From Amborella trichopoda (taxonomy: Eukaryota > Streptophyta > Magnoliopsida > Amborellales > Amborellaceae), in assembly GCF_000471905.2 (NCBI RefSeq), contig NW_006499617.1, forward strand, positions 516,312-580,311: 64,000 nucleotides of DNA, read 5' to 3'. Numbering within the stretch: the stretch's first letter is position 1; each line of letters starts with the position of its first letter. Made by a program: the position numbers and the translations under genes. Below are positions 24,557 through 35,814 of the stretch, in pieces. Under the pieces are notes generated by a model. The model had not been told where the DNA came from and did no database searches. It saw nothing but the letters and a program-made list of their open reading frames with translations.

Positions 24557-27500
24557 AGATACTCTCTTGGAATATTAGAGGGTTGGGACAAAAGTCCAAA
24601 AGGGATTCGGTGAGAGACTTTTCTTTAAAACTCTCCCCATCGATCCTTGCCTTGACAGAGACAAAACAATAGGAGCCTACTCTGCAATCCATCCGCAGCG
24701 TGTGGGGCAGAAGGCCGTGTCAATGGGCTTCATTACCGGCGATAGGGGCTTCTGGCGGATTTGGGTAATTTGGAACCCAACTGAGTTTAATCTCCGCTCG
24801 TCTCACATAAGAGAATTCTCGGTCACTGTCCTTCTCTCCAGAACAACAGACAGTGCGCTGCTTAAATTCTCCGCCATTTATGGTCCAAACTCAGCTTCCC
24901 TTTGCCCTCGTCTCTGGTCTCAATTGGATCTGGTAGCAGCCTTACCACATCCTGCATGGTGTCTGGGTGGTGATTTCAATATCACTTGATGGTGTCATGA
25001 GAGAAACTTCAACACCAATATTTCCCAGGGAATGTTGGATTTCTCTGACTTCATCTCTCGACATGAACTTATAGACATTCCAATTCAAGGGATTGCCTTC
25101 ACGTGATCCAATCACTCTGCTCAGCCCTCCCTGGCTAAACTTGATTGTTTCCTTTTGTCCCTGGGTTAGGAAGTTGCTTTTCCTGGTTCACATGCTCTTA
25201 CCCTGCCTAAACCTACCTCGGATCATTGCCCCATTCTTCTTGATACACTAGTGATTTGTAGGGGGCCAAAACCTTTTCGGTTTGAATTGGCTTGGTTAGA
25301 AGAGCAGTCCCTTGTGACTCTCATCCCCAATTGGTGGAGTTCTGTCTCTTCCCAAGTCTCGGGTAGAGAGGGATTCAAGCTTCAAACCAAAATCCAGCTG
25401 CTTAAAAAGTCCTTAAAAAATTGGAGCCAGTCTCAGCCAAGGAATTATTCTCAGTTAAAATGCTCTTGGCTCAACTGTATCCAAGACCTTGATAAAATTG
25501 AGGAAGTTAGACCTCTCTCAGACTCTGAAGTATAGGTCCGAACACAATCCAAGCTGGAATACGTTTCTACACTCAAGAAAGAAGAGCGTTTTTGGTACCA
25601 GAGGTCCCGGGTCAAATGGTTAAAATCAAGGGACTAGAACACTGCCTTCTTTCATCGTATAGCCAATTGTAGAAGGAGAGAGAATCTGATATCCACAATT
25701 AAGGTGGATAACAATTTTCTTACCTAGCCAGATGATATCGAATATGCCATCCTAAATTTCTTCACGTCCCTTTATACTGCCCTTGTGGGACTTAGGCCAA
25801 GGATGACCACTTTGGATTTCCTTACTGTTCCTGATCATTGGTCCAACGAGTTGGAAAGTCCTTTTACAGTAGAGGAAATCTCAATCGCCCTTGACCAATT
25901 AGTTAAAGACAAAGCTCTGGGGCCAGATGGTTTTCCCATGGCCCCTTTAATTCTTTCCTGGGTACTTTCTTACCTAATCTCAGGAGCTTCTTTGAAGAAT
26001 TCTATCATAGGGGGATCCTCAACAAAGCTATCAGTGCCACCTTTATAGCCCCTGTCCCCAAGAAAGATGGCGCTGAAGAGCTTAAGGACTTTTGTCCAAT
26101 TAGCTTACTCAACTCTTCATACAAAATTTTGGCCAAGGTATTGGCTGCAAGACTCAAGCAAGCCCTTCCTTTTATCATCTCGCAGTCCCAATCAGCCTTC
26201 ATCCAAGAAAGGCTGATCCTAGATAGTGCTTTGGTCGCTCATGAGTGTATCCACTCTAGGCACCTATCCAAGAAACCAGGCTTGATTTTCAAATTGATTG
26301 GGAGAAAGCATATGACCATGTGTACTGGTCATTGCTGGATGAGACAATGGCTAGAATGAATTTTGGTCCTCAATGGAGAAAATGGATAAAAGGTTGTATT
26401 TCTACCCCCATTTTTCGGTCCTTATTAATGGGAGCCCGAAAGGATTCTTTGCTGCTTCGAGGGGGCAAGGGGACCCTCAATCTCCCTTTCTTTTTACAAT
26501 AGTTGCCGAGGTTTTCAGTAGGTCTATCTCTCGTCTCTACCTGGAAGGACTACGTTCGGCTTTCCTCTGTAGCTCACAAGGTCTTTTGGTATCACACTTG
26601 CAATACGCAGATGATACCCTAGTCTTCCTAGATGCGGTCCCTCAGCAAATCGAGAACCTTAGAATCTGCCTCAAATGCTTTGAGAAGCCCACTGGCTTCA
26701 AAGTAAATATGGAAATATCAAAGATGATGGGAGTGGGCCTCACACTTCAAGAAATCAGATCCCTGATTCCATCCTAGGATTGTAAAGTAGACCTCCCTAC
26801 CACTTATCTGAGGATCCCTTTAGGTTTAGCGAAACCAAAAAAGAGACATTGGGCCCAAGTGATTGATAGAATTGATAGGCGTCTAGGTGGTTGGAAAGGA
26901 AGATTCCTTTCCCTGGCCGGTCGTTCTACTTTGGTTAAGGCTACACTGGCAAACTCCCCTATTTACTTAATGTCCATCTTCCATATGCCAGTGTCGGTGG
27001 CTAATAGATTGGATCAATTGATGAGGAACTTTCTGTGGTCCGGCCAAGCCGAAAAAACGAGACATCATCTAATCTCTTGGGGTAGAGTCCGATTGCCCAA
27101 AGCCCATGGTGGTTTAGGAATCAGAGATCTAAGAAAGCATAATCTGGCTCTGTTGGGGAAGTGGTGGTGGAGATTGGCCACCCAACTAAACTCTTTTTGG
27201 GCACAAGTTATTCGGAATAAATATAACATTCCGGACCGCATTTGGGTATCTGAGAGGCCATCACAAAGCAAGGCTTCAAGAGTTTGGAAATCTCTCGCCT
27301 CTTCTCTTTCTCAATTCAAGAAAGCGCTTCGTTTCCATCCAAAATAAGGAAACAGAGTTCGCTTTTGGTCTGATCTATGGATTGGACATGCTCCTTCCCC
27401 TTAGGGAGTTATTTCCTAGCCTGTTTCAACTTGCTTCCAACAAAGAGTCCTGTATTGCAGATGAAATGGTCTTGGCAGGGGGGCATAGAACTTGGAACCC

Positions 27501-28660
27501 CATGTTTCGAAGGAATCTCTCTGAAGAGGAAATATTAGCTTTCACCACTCTTTCGGCTGCTCTTCACCCGGTGTTCTTACCTCCATCAGGGAGTGATTCT
27601 TTGGTATGGACACTATCCCCATCTGGTAAGGTTTTAGTGGCATCTTTCTAGAAGAAACTTATCCAACCTCCTATTTTCCCTTTAAATCCCATCTCTCCTC
27701 TCTCCAAAGTGTGGAACACTATAGCTCCTCCAAAAGTTCAGTCTTTCAATTGGATAGCAGGCTGTCAACGGGCCCTCACACTTGATCAGCTCCAAAATAG
27801 AGGCCTGCCACTTCCTAACAAGTGTGTAATGTGTTTGAAAGAGGAGGAGTCAAACCCCCACCTTTTTCTACATTGCAGTGTGGCTTATGAGGCTTTGGAC
27901 ACTGATTCTACACTTATTTAGTCTCAAATGGGTCCTCCCACATTCGGTTAAAGATTTATTTCTTCATTACTCAGAAGGTCCTTGGCCCAAAGCAGGTAGA
28001 ACCTTGTGGAGGGCAGCAATCGCTGCTACCGTATGGGTTTTATCGCTAGAAAGAAATGAGAGGGTCTTTCAAGGACACAACAATGAAGTTTTAGGGCTGT
28101 TTCATAAGGTTACATCACTCGTAACTTTTTGGGCTTCCACCCACAGTATCTTTGGTGGGATTCCTATGAGCTCTTTCTTAGGCAATGGGACAATATTATC
28201 CAACTCCAGCCTATCGAGCTACAACGACCTCACAAATGGTTACCTCCTTCAGAAAATGGCTGTTCCTTGGGAAACCCGGGCCCTTCAGGAGTAGGGGGAG
28301 TTTTCCACAACCACAATCGAAATGTTCTCCTGACATACTCAGAATATGTCGGAAATGGAGATTCACAATTTGCCGAAGCATTGGCACTCCTAATGGGCCT
28401 GAAATTTTTTAAACCATCTTGGGGCCAATCATTAGTGGTGGAAGGAGACGCAAAAAACATTCTATCATAGGCAGCAGGCACCACTACCCCTCCTTGGTAC
28501 CTTTCTAGAATCTTTGATGAAATTTACCACTTATGCAGGGATATCAACATCTGTTGGACACATACCTGGCGGACGTCGAACGAGTTCTCCGACCTCCTCG
28601 CTAAAGATGGTGTGCGACGACGACCACACTTGGAAGACAATGAATAGTCTACCTCCTTTT
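24555..28660 (+). pseudogene. LINE A ORF2: endonuclease, reverse transcriptase, RNase H (broken)
   Basis: The endonuclease opens ILSWNIRGLG (tgg at 24568), with LTETK, GGDFN (near 24975) and SDHCPI (near 25218). The RT has KDKALGPDGFP, PVPKKDGAEELKDFCPI-like words, GDPQSPFLF and the catalytic YADD at 26604-26615. The zinc-binding region has CVMCLKEEESNPHLFLHC. The RNase H has GCSLGNPGPSG, AEALAL and EGDAKN. The first RNase H aspartate (usually NFDG) reads as part of ENG, so it is lost. Stops include five at expected Trp codons (25104, 25167, 25635, 25725, 26775) and one at a likely Arg (24987). Confidence 0.9.
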
Positions 28661-28945
28661 TTGCATTGGACCATCGAGGTCTTCTAGGACACTAGATTTT
28701 TTGGTTGTTGTTTTTTGTAACAGAGTGTGCTTTTAAGCCCAATTTTTTTGAGACCTTAATCTTTTGGTTACAGCCACTTCTAAGGATATAAGTTGTATAG
28801 GGTTTTTGGCTAATTTTTTTGAGTGAGATACCTGGCTCGTGGGTATTCTTGGTCCTCTCCTCCCACTTTCTGCTGTATTCCTTCTTTTTATATAGTAATA
28901 CAATGATAACATTATAAAAAAAATAATAATAATGCCTATGAACTA

Positions 28946-30004
28946 TTTCCCTCCCCCCCCCTCCAAAAAAAAAAAAGAAAGAAAAAAGGCAGTGGCTATG
29001 AATTGTTACAAGATAAGATAATTAAAGTGGAGCATTACTTGTCTGCTGTCCTGTATATGCATGTGTGGCCAACCTTCAGCCCTCCTCACTATTCCCCCCA
29101 CCCCAACCAAATGAAGAATACATGCCTTCAAAATGCCTATTTTTAAAAATCGTGAAACGTGATTACTAGAAAAAATTATGTGCGAGTAGTGACAATTTGC
29201 CTATTTCTTACGTTTCGTTTTCACTTCTCATATCATATCCAGAAAAGATATATAAATAATTGTTGCTAAATGTGTTGAGGAGATGCAGCAGGAGTGAACT
29301 TCTACTTCAAAAATTATGAAATACTTGTTTTGTAGAAATCTTGTTGATAGAAAAATATATTACTTGTAAGCTTTGCTTTGTGGATATGCTGTAGGCATTG
29401 GTGTTAAACATTTGTCCTGGTTTCCTATGTCATTGGTTTGATCATGTCAAAGTAGATGGTCTTTCTCTTGATAAGTTGGTCCACGTCTCCTATGCCTTTG
29501 GGAGATCTAATTAGAGAATGGGGGAGTATTGTTCTTAGGAATCTTTTGTGTCTAGATCGAGGATGCCATGGTGTACTCCTCTAGCCACGCAATCCTGGTT
29601 TGGACTTTCTTTCCCCTCTTAGCCCACCCTTGAGGGTTTTTCAACGTTTTAGATGAGGAGGCTAGAACTCTTACTATTCGGGCCATAATCCTAATATTTA
29701 GGCCCTAGTCCTTCTCTAATCCTCTAAAAATGTCTCTATTGAAAGGTGACATAAGTCATTCTGATCAGATGGGGCACAAATGAGTCCTAGTTCCTTGGTT
29801 GGTCATTGACATGCTAGTTGAAGTCTAGGAGTCTGAGCTTCCACTTGTTGATCACCTTCAAACATGTTCTTCTTGAAGTGGTTCTCCTTATTGCGTTGAA
29901 CATGATTTTATGTCATGTTATGGTCATAGATTGAATTGTCAAACAATGTATATGTGATATAATTAACAGATTGAATTGTTTAATCATAGAGAGGGATTAA
30001 AAAA
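28946..30004. other. Intron sequence between LINE A and an RTE fragment
   Basis: No gene is recognised. It starts with a C-run and a poly-A run (about 28950-28985) and contains the left copy of a 190-bp direct repeat (29598-29788). The rest is AT-rich. Confidence 0.5.
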
Positions 30005-31056
30005 TTATAGTGAACAACATAACATAGAATGAGTGTAGCTGAGATGAGGATGTTGGGATGGATGAGTGACAATATAAGAAATGATAGAATTCGAAATGAA
30101 TACATCCGAGGGACTTAGGGGTGGTTCTAATAGGCAATAAGATAAGGGAAAGTGGACTTAGGTGGATGGCCATGTACAACAACGCCCTAGAATAGTACCA
30201 GTTAGAAGGGGTGATGTGCTTCAAGTGGAAGCTCTAAAAGGGCAAGGGAGAGGCCCGAAAGGACATGGATAAAATAAGTGAGAAGAGATCAATATTAAAA
30301 AAAACAGGGGCTGGCACCTAGGCCGCTAGGTTGGTACCTGGAAACACCTTTACCCCCTGTCGGGGGGGGGGGACACCTTGGCTATCGTCTATTATTTCAA
30401 ACATAGACTTTTTTTTTTTGTTTGTGCTGTAGTCTATTTATTTCAAACAACAATATCCCAATTGCTTCAAATACATACATGAAGGAATGTACACAAGATT
30501 CTTTTACTTTTTTTTTCACGCAAATTCTTTGTGTAATATGAAACCATATATTGCACCACTGATCTATGATCAAATTTCTTATAATCTTTTGTGGGGTTTA
30601 GCCAATTTTCTTAATTGTTTTATAATTAGTATCCCGTCCAACCAAAACATGCAACTAACCCTAATTTGCGAGGGTCCCTTGCATATTTACTTCCACATAT
30701 CATCGAGACCGGTCCTTTTTATCATCAACGATCATTTCAAAATCACGTTTAAAGAATAAAGGAAGCCATCTTTATGACCTTATGATTTGATTGAGGGTAT
30801 GACCATTGATAGAGCGGATTGGCAGAACAAGATTCGTGTAGCTGACCCTAAATAGTTGGGATAAGGCTGGTTTGAACTTTTTTTCCCCCTTTCAGCCCGC
30901 CCGTGAGGGTTTTTCAACTTTTTAGATGAGGAGGCTAGAACTCTTTACTATTTGGGCCATAATCCTAATATTTGGGTCCTAATCCTTCTCTGTTCCTCTA
31001 AAATGTCACTATTGAAAGGTGACTTAAGTCATTATGATCAGATGTGGCACAGATGG
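29598..31056. repeat. Pair of about 190-bp direct repeats (29598-29788 and 30866-31056)
   Basis: Both copies run CTGGTTTG-(G)-ACTTT-TTCCCC, TGAGGGTTTTTCAAC, TTTTAGATGAGGAGGCTAGA, GGGCCATAATCCTAATATTT and ATTGAAAGGTGAC, to GATCAGATG-GGCACA. They differ at about one base in ten. The interval between them holds an RTE LINE fragment, and a LINE begins right after the second copy. I did not recognise the repeat family. Confidence 0.8.
30005..30866 (+). mobile_element. RTE LINE 3' fragment split by an insertion of about 480 bp
   Basis: It matches the fragment at 17790-18420: GAATGAGTGTAGCTGAGATG, ATGTTGGGATGGATGAGTGA, GGCAAGGGAGAGGCCCGAAA, then after a break GGGTATGACCATTGATAGAG and GACCCTAAATAGTTGGGATA. 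The break is an unrelated segment at about 30293-30770, beginning near CAGGGGCTGGCACCTAGG and containing a G-run. I saw no clear terminal repeats on that insert. Confidence 0.7.
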
Positions 31057-31143
31057 GGCCAGAACTGTTAGGGGGAGCCCCTTCTCGGTTGTCGCCTAGA
31101 CGTAGATGGTTCCATTCTTTTCAACTTCCCCTCCGAGAGCAGT

Positions 31144-33435
31144 GTGCTTCGTGCTCTTCATTCAGACGGCTCTGTAACCTTTAAAGGAGCCCAACTCTCC
31201 CTCTGCCCCTTGTCTCAGGATGAAGGCTCCTTTTGCAAACAAAGAGTTTGGGTCACAACTTCCCACATCCCTTTGCATGCTCTTGCCCCAGCCACTTATC
31301 AAAGCATATCTGAAGCCTGTGGGTCTTTTGTCGCCATCCATTGGAGATCCACCGAGTTTCTCCCGTTGAGTTCCATGCAACTGTTGGTCGAGGTCTTGGA
31401 CCACAATCTCTTACCCTCCTCCTTGTGGCTCGATGTTGAGGAGGTTTTTTTACAGGATTCGATTATCTTGGACTCTTGCCTCTCCCTCGTCTAAACATTT
31501 TTATGCCCCCCCCCCTTTCGCTATTCCGATCCACCTAGAGTGCCCCTCTAACCCGTGGACGCTGGTTATTAGGAAACGCTGCCCTTCAAACAACCCTTAA
31601 CTCTAGAACCACCGCAAGCGCCACTTTCCTCCATCCCTCCACTCCGCTTCATCCCTCGGTAACATTGTCGCTGCCTCAGCCCCTCCACCATTTCGCCCTA
31701 ACCCCAGTTCTGGCAAGGCACCTGTCGTTCCCACCATTGGGCCATTGCCCCAGCCGCTTTGCCACCTACCCCATCGTCGTGAGCAGGCTCCATCTCTCTT
31801 CTTGGGGAACCCTCTCACCTGGCCCCCATGCCATGTAGCCCGACCCGCCGCCCTTGCATCACCCCTCTCATCCTGTCCTGTACTGCCCCGTACTACCGCG
31901 CCCCCACCTGGCCAGCCACATTGCACCTAGTTATCCTTTGCCCCCTGTCCTCATGGTACGGCCCCCACCTAGTCTCTGACTCCTTGTATCCTACCCCCTT
32001 CTCCCTCATTTTCTCCTCCCATCAACCTACCCGCCCCCTCTCACCACGTATCTCCACCTCCCTCGGTTTCCCCCCCATCTGCTGCCACCTGGCCTTCCCC
32101 AGGCATTGTACCCTCGAGGATTCATGCTTCCTCCCCTCTTCTCTCGCTCTTTCCTCTATCTACACCGTAGCCCGCCCATCCTCATCCTCCCCTTCTGCTG
32201 CCCCCCAACCCACCCCCTCACCTTCCCCACCCTCTCGTTTCCCCTTTGACTGTGCACCCCTCCCCACCACCTCTTGCAGCCCCACTCTTCTCTCTTCACC
32301 ACTCGCACCTCCCATGGCGAGAATACCCCGCCTCCCTCCCCGCTCCTGGCCAACCCTTACCCTAGCTTAACCGAGCGACACCCACTCACTCCCCTTCATT
32401 GCTGCTTCAAAGCCAGTCTTGGTCCCCAACATAGCCTCCCTACCTACGGCCTCCCTTGGTCCTGTGATCTCTCCTCCCCTAGTTTGCACTCTCGGCTCCT
32501 CAGACCTATCGACATCTGCGACTGATCCTTCCTCATCGGAAGCCGACATGGACTACCCCTCATCACCTCCCCCCCACGAGCAGGAGGCCGAACCCCTCAT
32601 CTTTCCCTACCTATCGCTTCGGGGGCTTCTTGCGACCTGTGTCCCTTTTGCGGCCCGCATCCTTCAAGGCTTCTTCTCCACCGCCGTGCCCTTACTCCCT
32701 TGGCCACCCTACCAGATGCTTCACCTTGGCCTCTTACCCCACTCAATCCCAGCCCCTTCTTTCAATCTCATCCCAAGTCCTCCACCCCTCCTCTATAGCC
32801 CTTTCTTGGACCCTTTCCCCTCTTCCTCTCCCCCTTCCCCTTTTTCCCCAAGCCCCGCCCCTCCCCACCCTCTGGCACCCATTCTGGCACCCCTCACTAG
32901 CCACTCTTTTCCAAGCTCCTCCCTCTCCACCCCCTCTTCTCCTATTCTCTCCCCCTCCACTCGCCTGCACTCTTCTCCTCCCTCATAACCTCTAACGCTA
33001 CCCTCTTCCTAGGCTCCTCTCCCCTTCTATCCCTCTCTCGCTCCCCCTTCCCTCGAGGCCTTCGCTTCTACTTCCCTCTCCTCTTTTCAGACTTCTAGCT
33101 CCTCACCTCTCTCCTCCCTCCTCTTCTAACCCTTCTCTCTCTCCCCCCGTGCGACTTCTTCATTCGTGGACTGTATGGACGAGGTAAGACACAGTGAAGG
33201 AAATTCTTCGTCTAATGGACTTTCCCTACGTTAGCACAAAAGGTCTGTTTCATCTCTTCTTTCAAGCCGATGCCCAAGCCAGGATGGAGGTAAGCTCTTT
33301 TTGTTCTTTGGAGGATATCGCCCCGCTTTTGGAAGCTCAGGTTGGCCCACACCCCACTGATTTCGCCATGAAGCTCATCTCGTGGAATATTAAGGGGTTG
33401 GGCCAACCCTTGAAACGTTCTTTTGCCCACGGCCT
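31144..33435 (+). pseudogene. LINE C ORF1 relic, strongly pyrimidine-rich
   Basis: Frames near 31144 read LLVEVLDHNLLPSSLWLDVE, the counterpart of LINE A's WIEVDNLFYL region. From about 31500 to 33180 the plus strand is almost all C and T, coding for Pro/Ser/Leu-rich sequence. The end reads VKEILRLMDFPYVSTKGLFH and LFFQADAQARMEV, matching the end of LINE A ORF1 and running into the endonuclease start KLISWNIKGLG. Confidence 0.7.
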
Positions 33436-33481
33436 TTGATCCAGACTATACCCCTCCATCCTCTCTCTTGGAGACCATAGT

Positions 33482-34214
33482 TACCGGGATAACTTTCCTT
33501 GCTTGGCGATCCCTTGCAGAACCTTGATTCTCTCGATCTCAGAGTGGATCTCTTCTGAAACTCAATTTAGTGTTTTCGAGATCTCTCTCCATATTATAAG
33601 GGAGCGAGTTCCTTACAATTTAATTTTGCTTTCCTAAACACTACAGGATCTAGTTCCCTAGTCTTATGGTTCGTGCTCCAGAGTGCATTGGGATCTGGAT
33701 TCCAAATGACGGAACACAAGCATCGTCATATTTGGCATCCAGATCGCACCAATATGGGATCACTTTAGAGGTCCTTATTTATTTCATAGAAGACTAAGCC
33801 AACATGTTATTGGTTAACAACTTCGGGAGCTACATTTTAAAGCCACAAATCCTTATTACCTATATGAGGAACTCGAGTTAAGAAAATGGAACACACTCCT
33901 ACAAAAGTTATTTCTCGCTCCATAATATGTTGGATCACTTTTACAACTGCACTCTGCCCTTGGGAACTTCGCTTCTTGCATATAGGATCTCACACCTTTA
34001 TATAATAATTCTCCATCCTATGTAATAAAGGAGCTCGATCCCCTATACGCATGAGCCTTGATTCTAACCTTTGAGACTCTACGGCCATCGATCCCTTACA
34101 CATGGATCTTTAGTATAGCTTTGAGCAGCAGATCCCGCCCCCAAATCCCGGATCCATTCCTGTTCCCGTACTCAACAACTATGTTGGAGATTAAATCTCC
34201 TTCCCCTTCTCTTA
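33482..34214. mobile_element. Unidentified insert of about 730 bp in the LINE C endonuclease
   Basis: LINE C matches LINE A up to the LTETK-like position (about 33480). It resumes at IR-IWGHRPSQWESIPA (34216 on), where LINE A has IRSVWGRRPCQWASLPA. The segment between has no counterpart in LINE A, is AT-richer than its surroundings and is studded with GGATC/GATCCC words. No terminal repeats, LTR ends or coding sequence were found. Confidence 0.6.
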
Positions 34215-35814
34215 GGCTGATTCGCTAGATTTGGGGACATCGACCATCCCAGTGGGAATCCATTCCAGCTTCTGGTGCGTCCGGTGGCATTTGGGTGGTC
34301 TAGGACCCCACTTTACACACGCTTATCAGCCCCTATCTGGGTTGGTTCTCGGACACTGTCCTCCTCTTCAAGATCTCCGATGGACAACTCTGGAAGTTCT
34401 CAGCGATCTACTGTTCAAACTTTGTTGAAGCTAAACCACAATTGTGGGAGGAACTTGACCTGGTAGCTTCTCTTCAGCACTTGGCATAGTGCCTGGGGAG
34501 CAACTTTAATATCACTCGGTGGTCTTTCGAACGAAATTCCAAAACCAACATTTCCTGGAATGCTCGACTTCTCTGATTTCATCTCCAGAAACAAACTTAT
34601 TGACATTCCCCTCCAAGGTTTCCTTGGCTCTCATGCCATTTCCATACCCAAACCCACGATCCGCCTTGATACTCAACCTACTGCCAGGGGCCCCAAACCT
34701 TTTCAATTCGAGCTTGCTAGGCTAGAGGAACCTTCTCTCCTCTCCCTTTTCTCGTCTTGGTGGAGTGCATTCTCCCCTTGGTGTTGGGTAGGGCGTTGTA
34801 CAGACTTCAAAAATAAAATTCAATTACTTAAACGAGCCCTTAAGGCTTGGAGCAGGTCCCTTCTGGCAACTTCACCCCCCTTAAAGCCTCTCTCCTCTCG
34901 GAAATCCAAGCTTTGGACCTCATCGAGGAATCCTGACCCTTTCCGAATGGAATGCCTCACTATAGCCTTGCTCAAACAAGACTATCTCTCCCTCCTTAAG
35001 AAAGAAGAAGTTAACTGGTTCTAAAGATCCAGGGTCGAATGGTAAGAGTCGAGTGAGCTCAACACTGGCTTCTTCCACAAGATCGCAAACTGCCGTCGCC
35101 GAGACAATACTATTTCGCACCTTAAGGTCAACGATAGATTGCTTGACCAACCTGGTGAAATCGAAGAGGTCGTTGTCTCTTACTTCAAATCCCTGTTCTC
35201 AGCTCCCTCCGAACCCTCGACCTCGTATGGGCGATTTATCCTTCCTCACGCTTCCACCTAACCTTGCCGAGTGGTTGCAACGCCCGTTTGTTGAAGAAGA
35301 AATCACCTCCGCCATTGCAGACCTTGGCTAGGATCAGGCACTGGGGCCGAACAACTTCCTGGTGGCACCTTTTAAGATTTTCTGGTCCTCCTTCAGGGAT
35401 GATTTCCTCTCCTTCTTTGAGGAATTTTTCAACCAAGGAATCATTCACACCACCCTAAATGCTACTTTCCTCACCCTTGTCCCTAAGATCGATGGTGCCA
35501 AAGAGCTCAAGGACTTCTGCCCTATCAGACTTATCAACTCTACTTACAAAATTTTAGCTAAGGTCCGTGCCTCCCGTTTGAAGGAGGTTCTGCCCCATGT
35601 CATATCCGCCTCTCAATCGGTATTCGTGAAAGATAAGAAAATTCTCAACGGGGTTTTAGTAGCCCATCAATGTGTGCATTCGAGACACCTTGCCAACCTA
35701 CTGGGTCTCACTTATAAGATTGACTGGAAAATGGCCTATGACCATGTAGACTGGGCCATCTTGGTAGAAATCATGTTTCGCATGGGGTTTGGAGAAAGAT
35801 GGAGGAATTGGTCC

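Larger units (their letters stand above)
21664..28945 (+). mobile_element. L1-type LINE A, nearly full length, with target-site duplication
   Basis: The 19-bp target duplication TAATAATGCCAATGAACTA (21664-21682) recurs at 28927-28945 with one mismatch. The body is therefore about 21683-28926 and ends in TTATAAAAAAAA. Parts in order: pyrimidine-rich leader, ORF1 with DUF4283-like region (about 21747-24556), endonuclease (24555-25250), reverse transcriptase (about 25500-26900), zinc-binding RT extension (about 27700-27900), and RNase H (28260-28650). It lies in a TWD40-2 intron in the sense direction. Many in-frame stops and a few frame changes make it dead. Confidence 0.92.

Noticed and set aside
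29598-31056. The 190-bp direct repeats as LTRs of a small retrotransposon
   Set aside because: They have no TG..CA ends, no primer-binding site or purine tract, and the interval is an RTE fragment.
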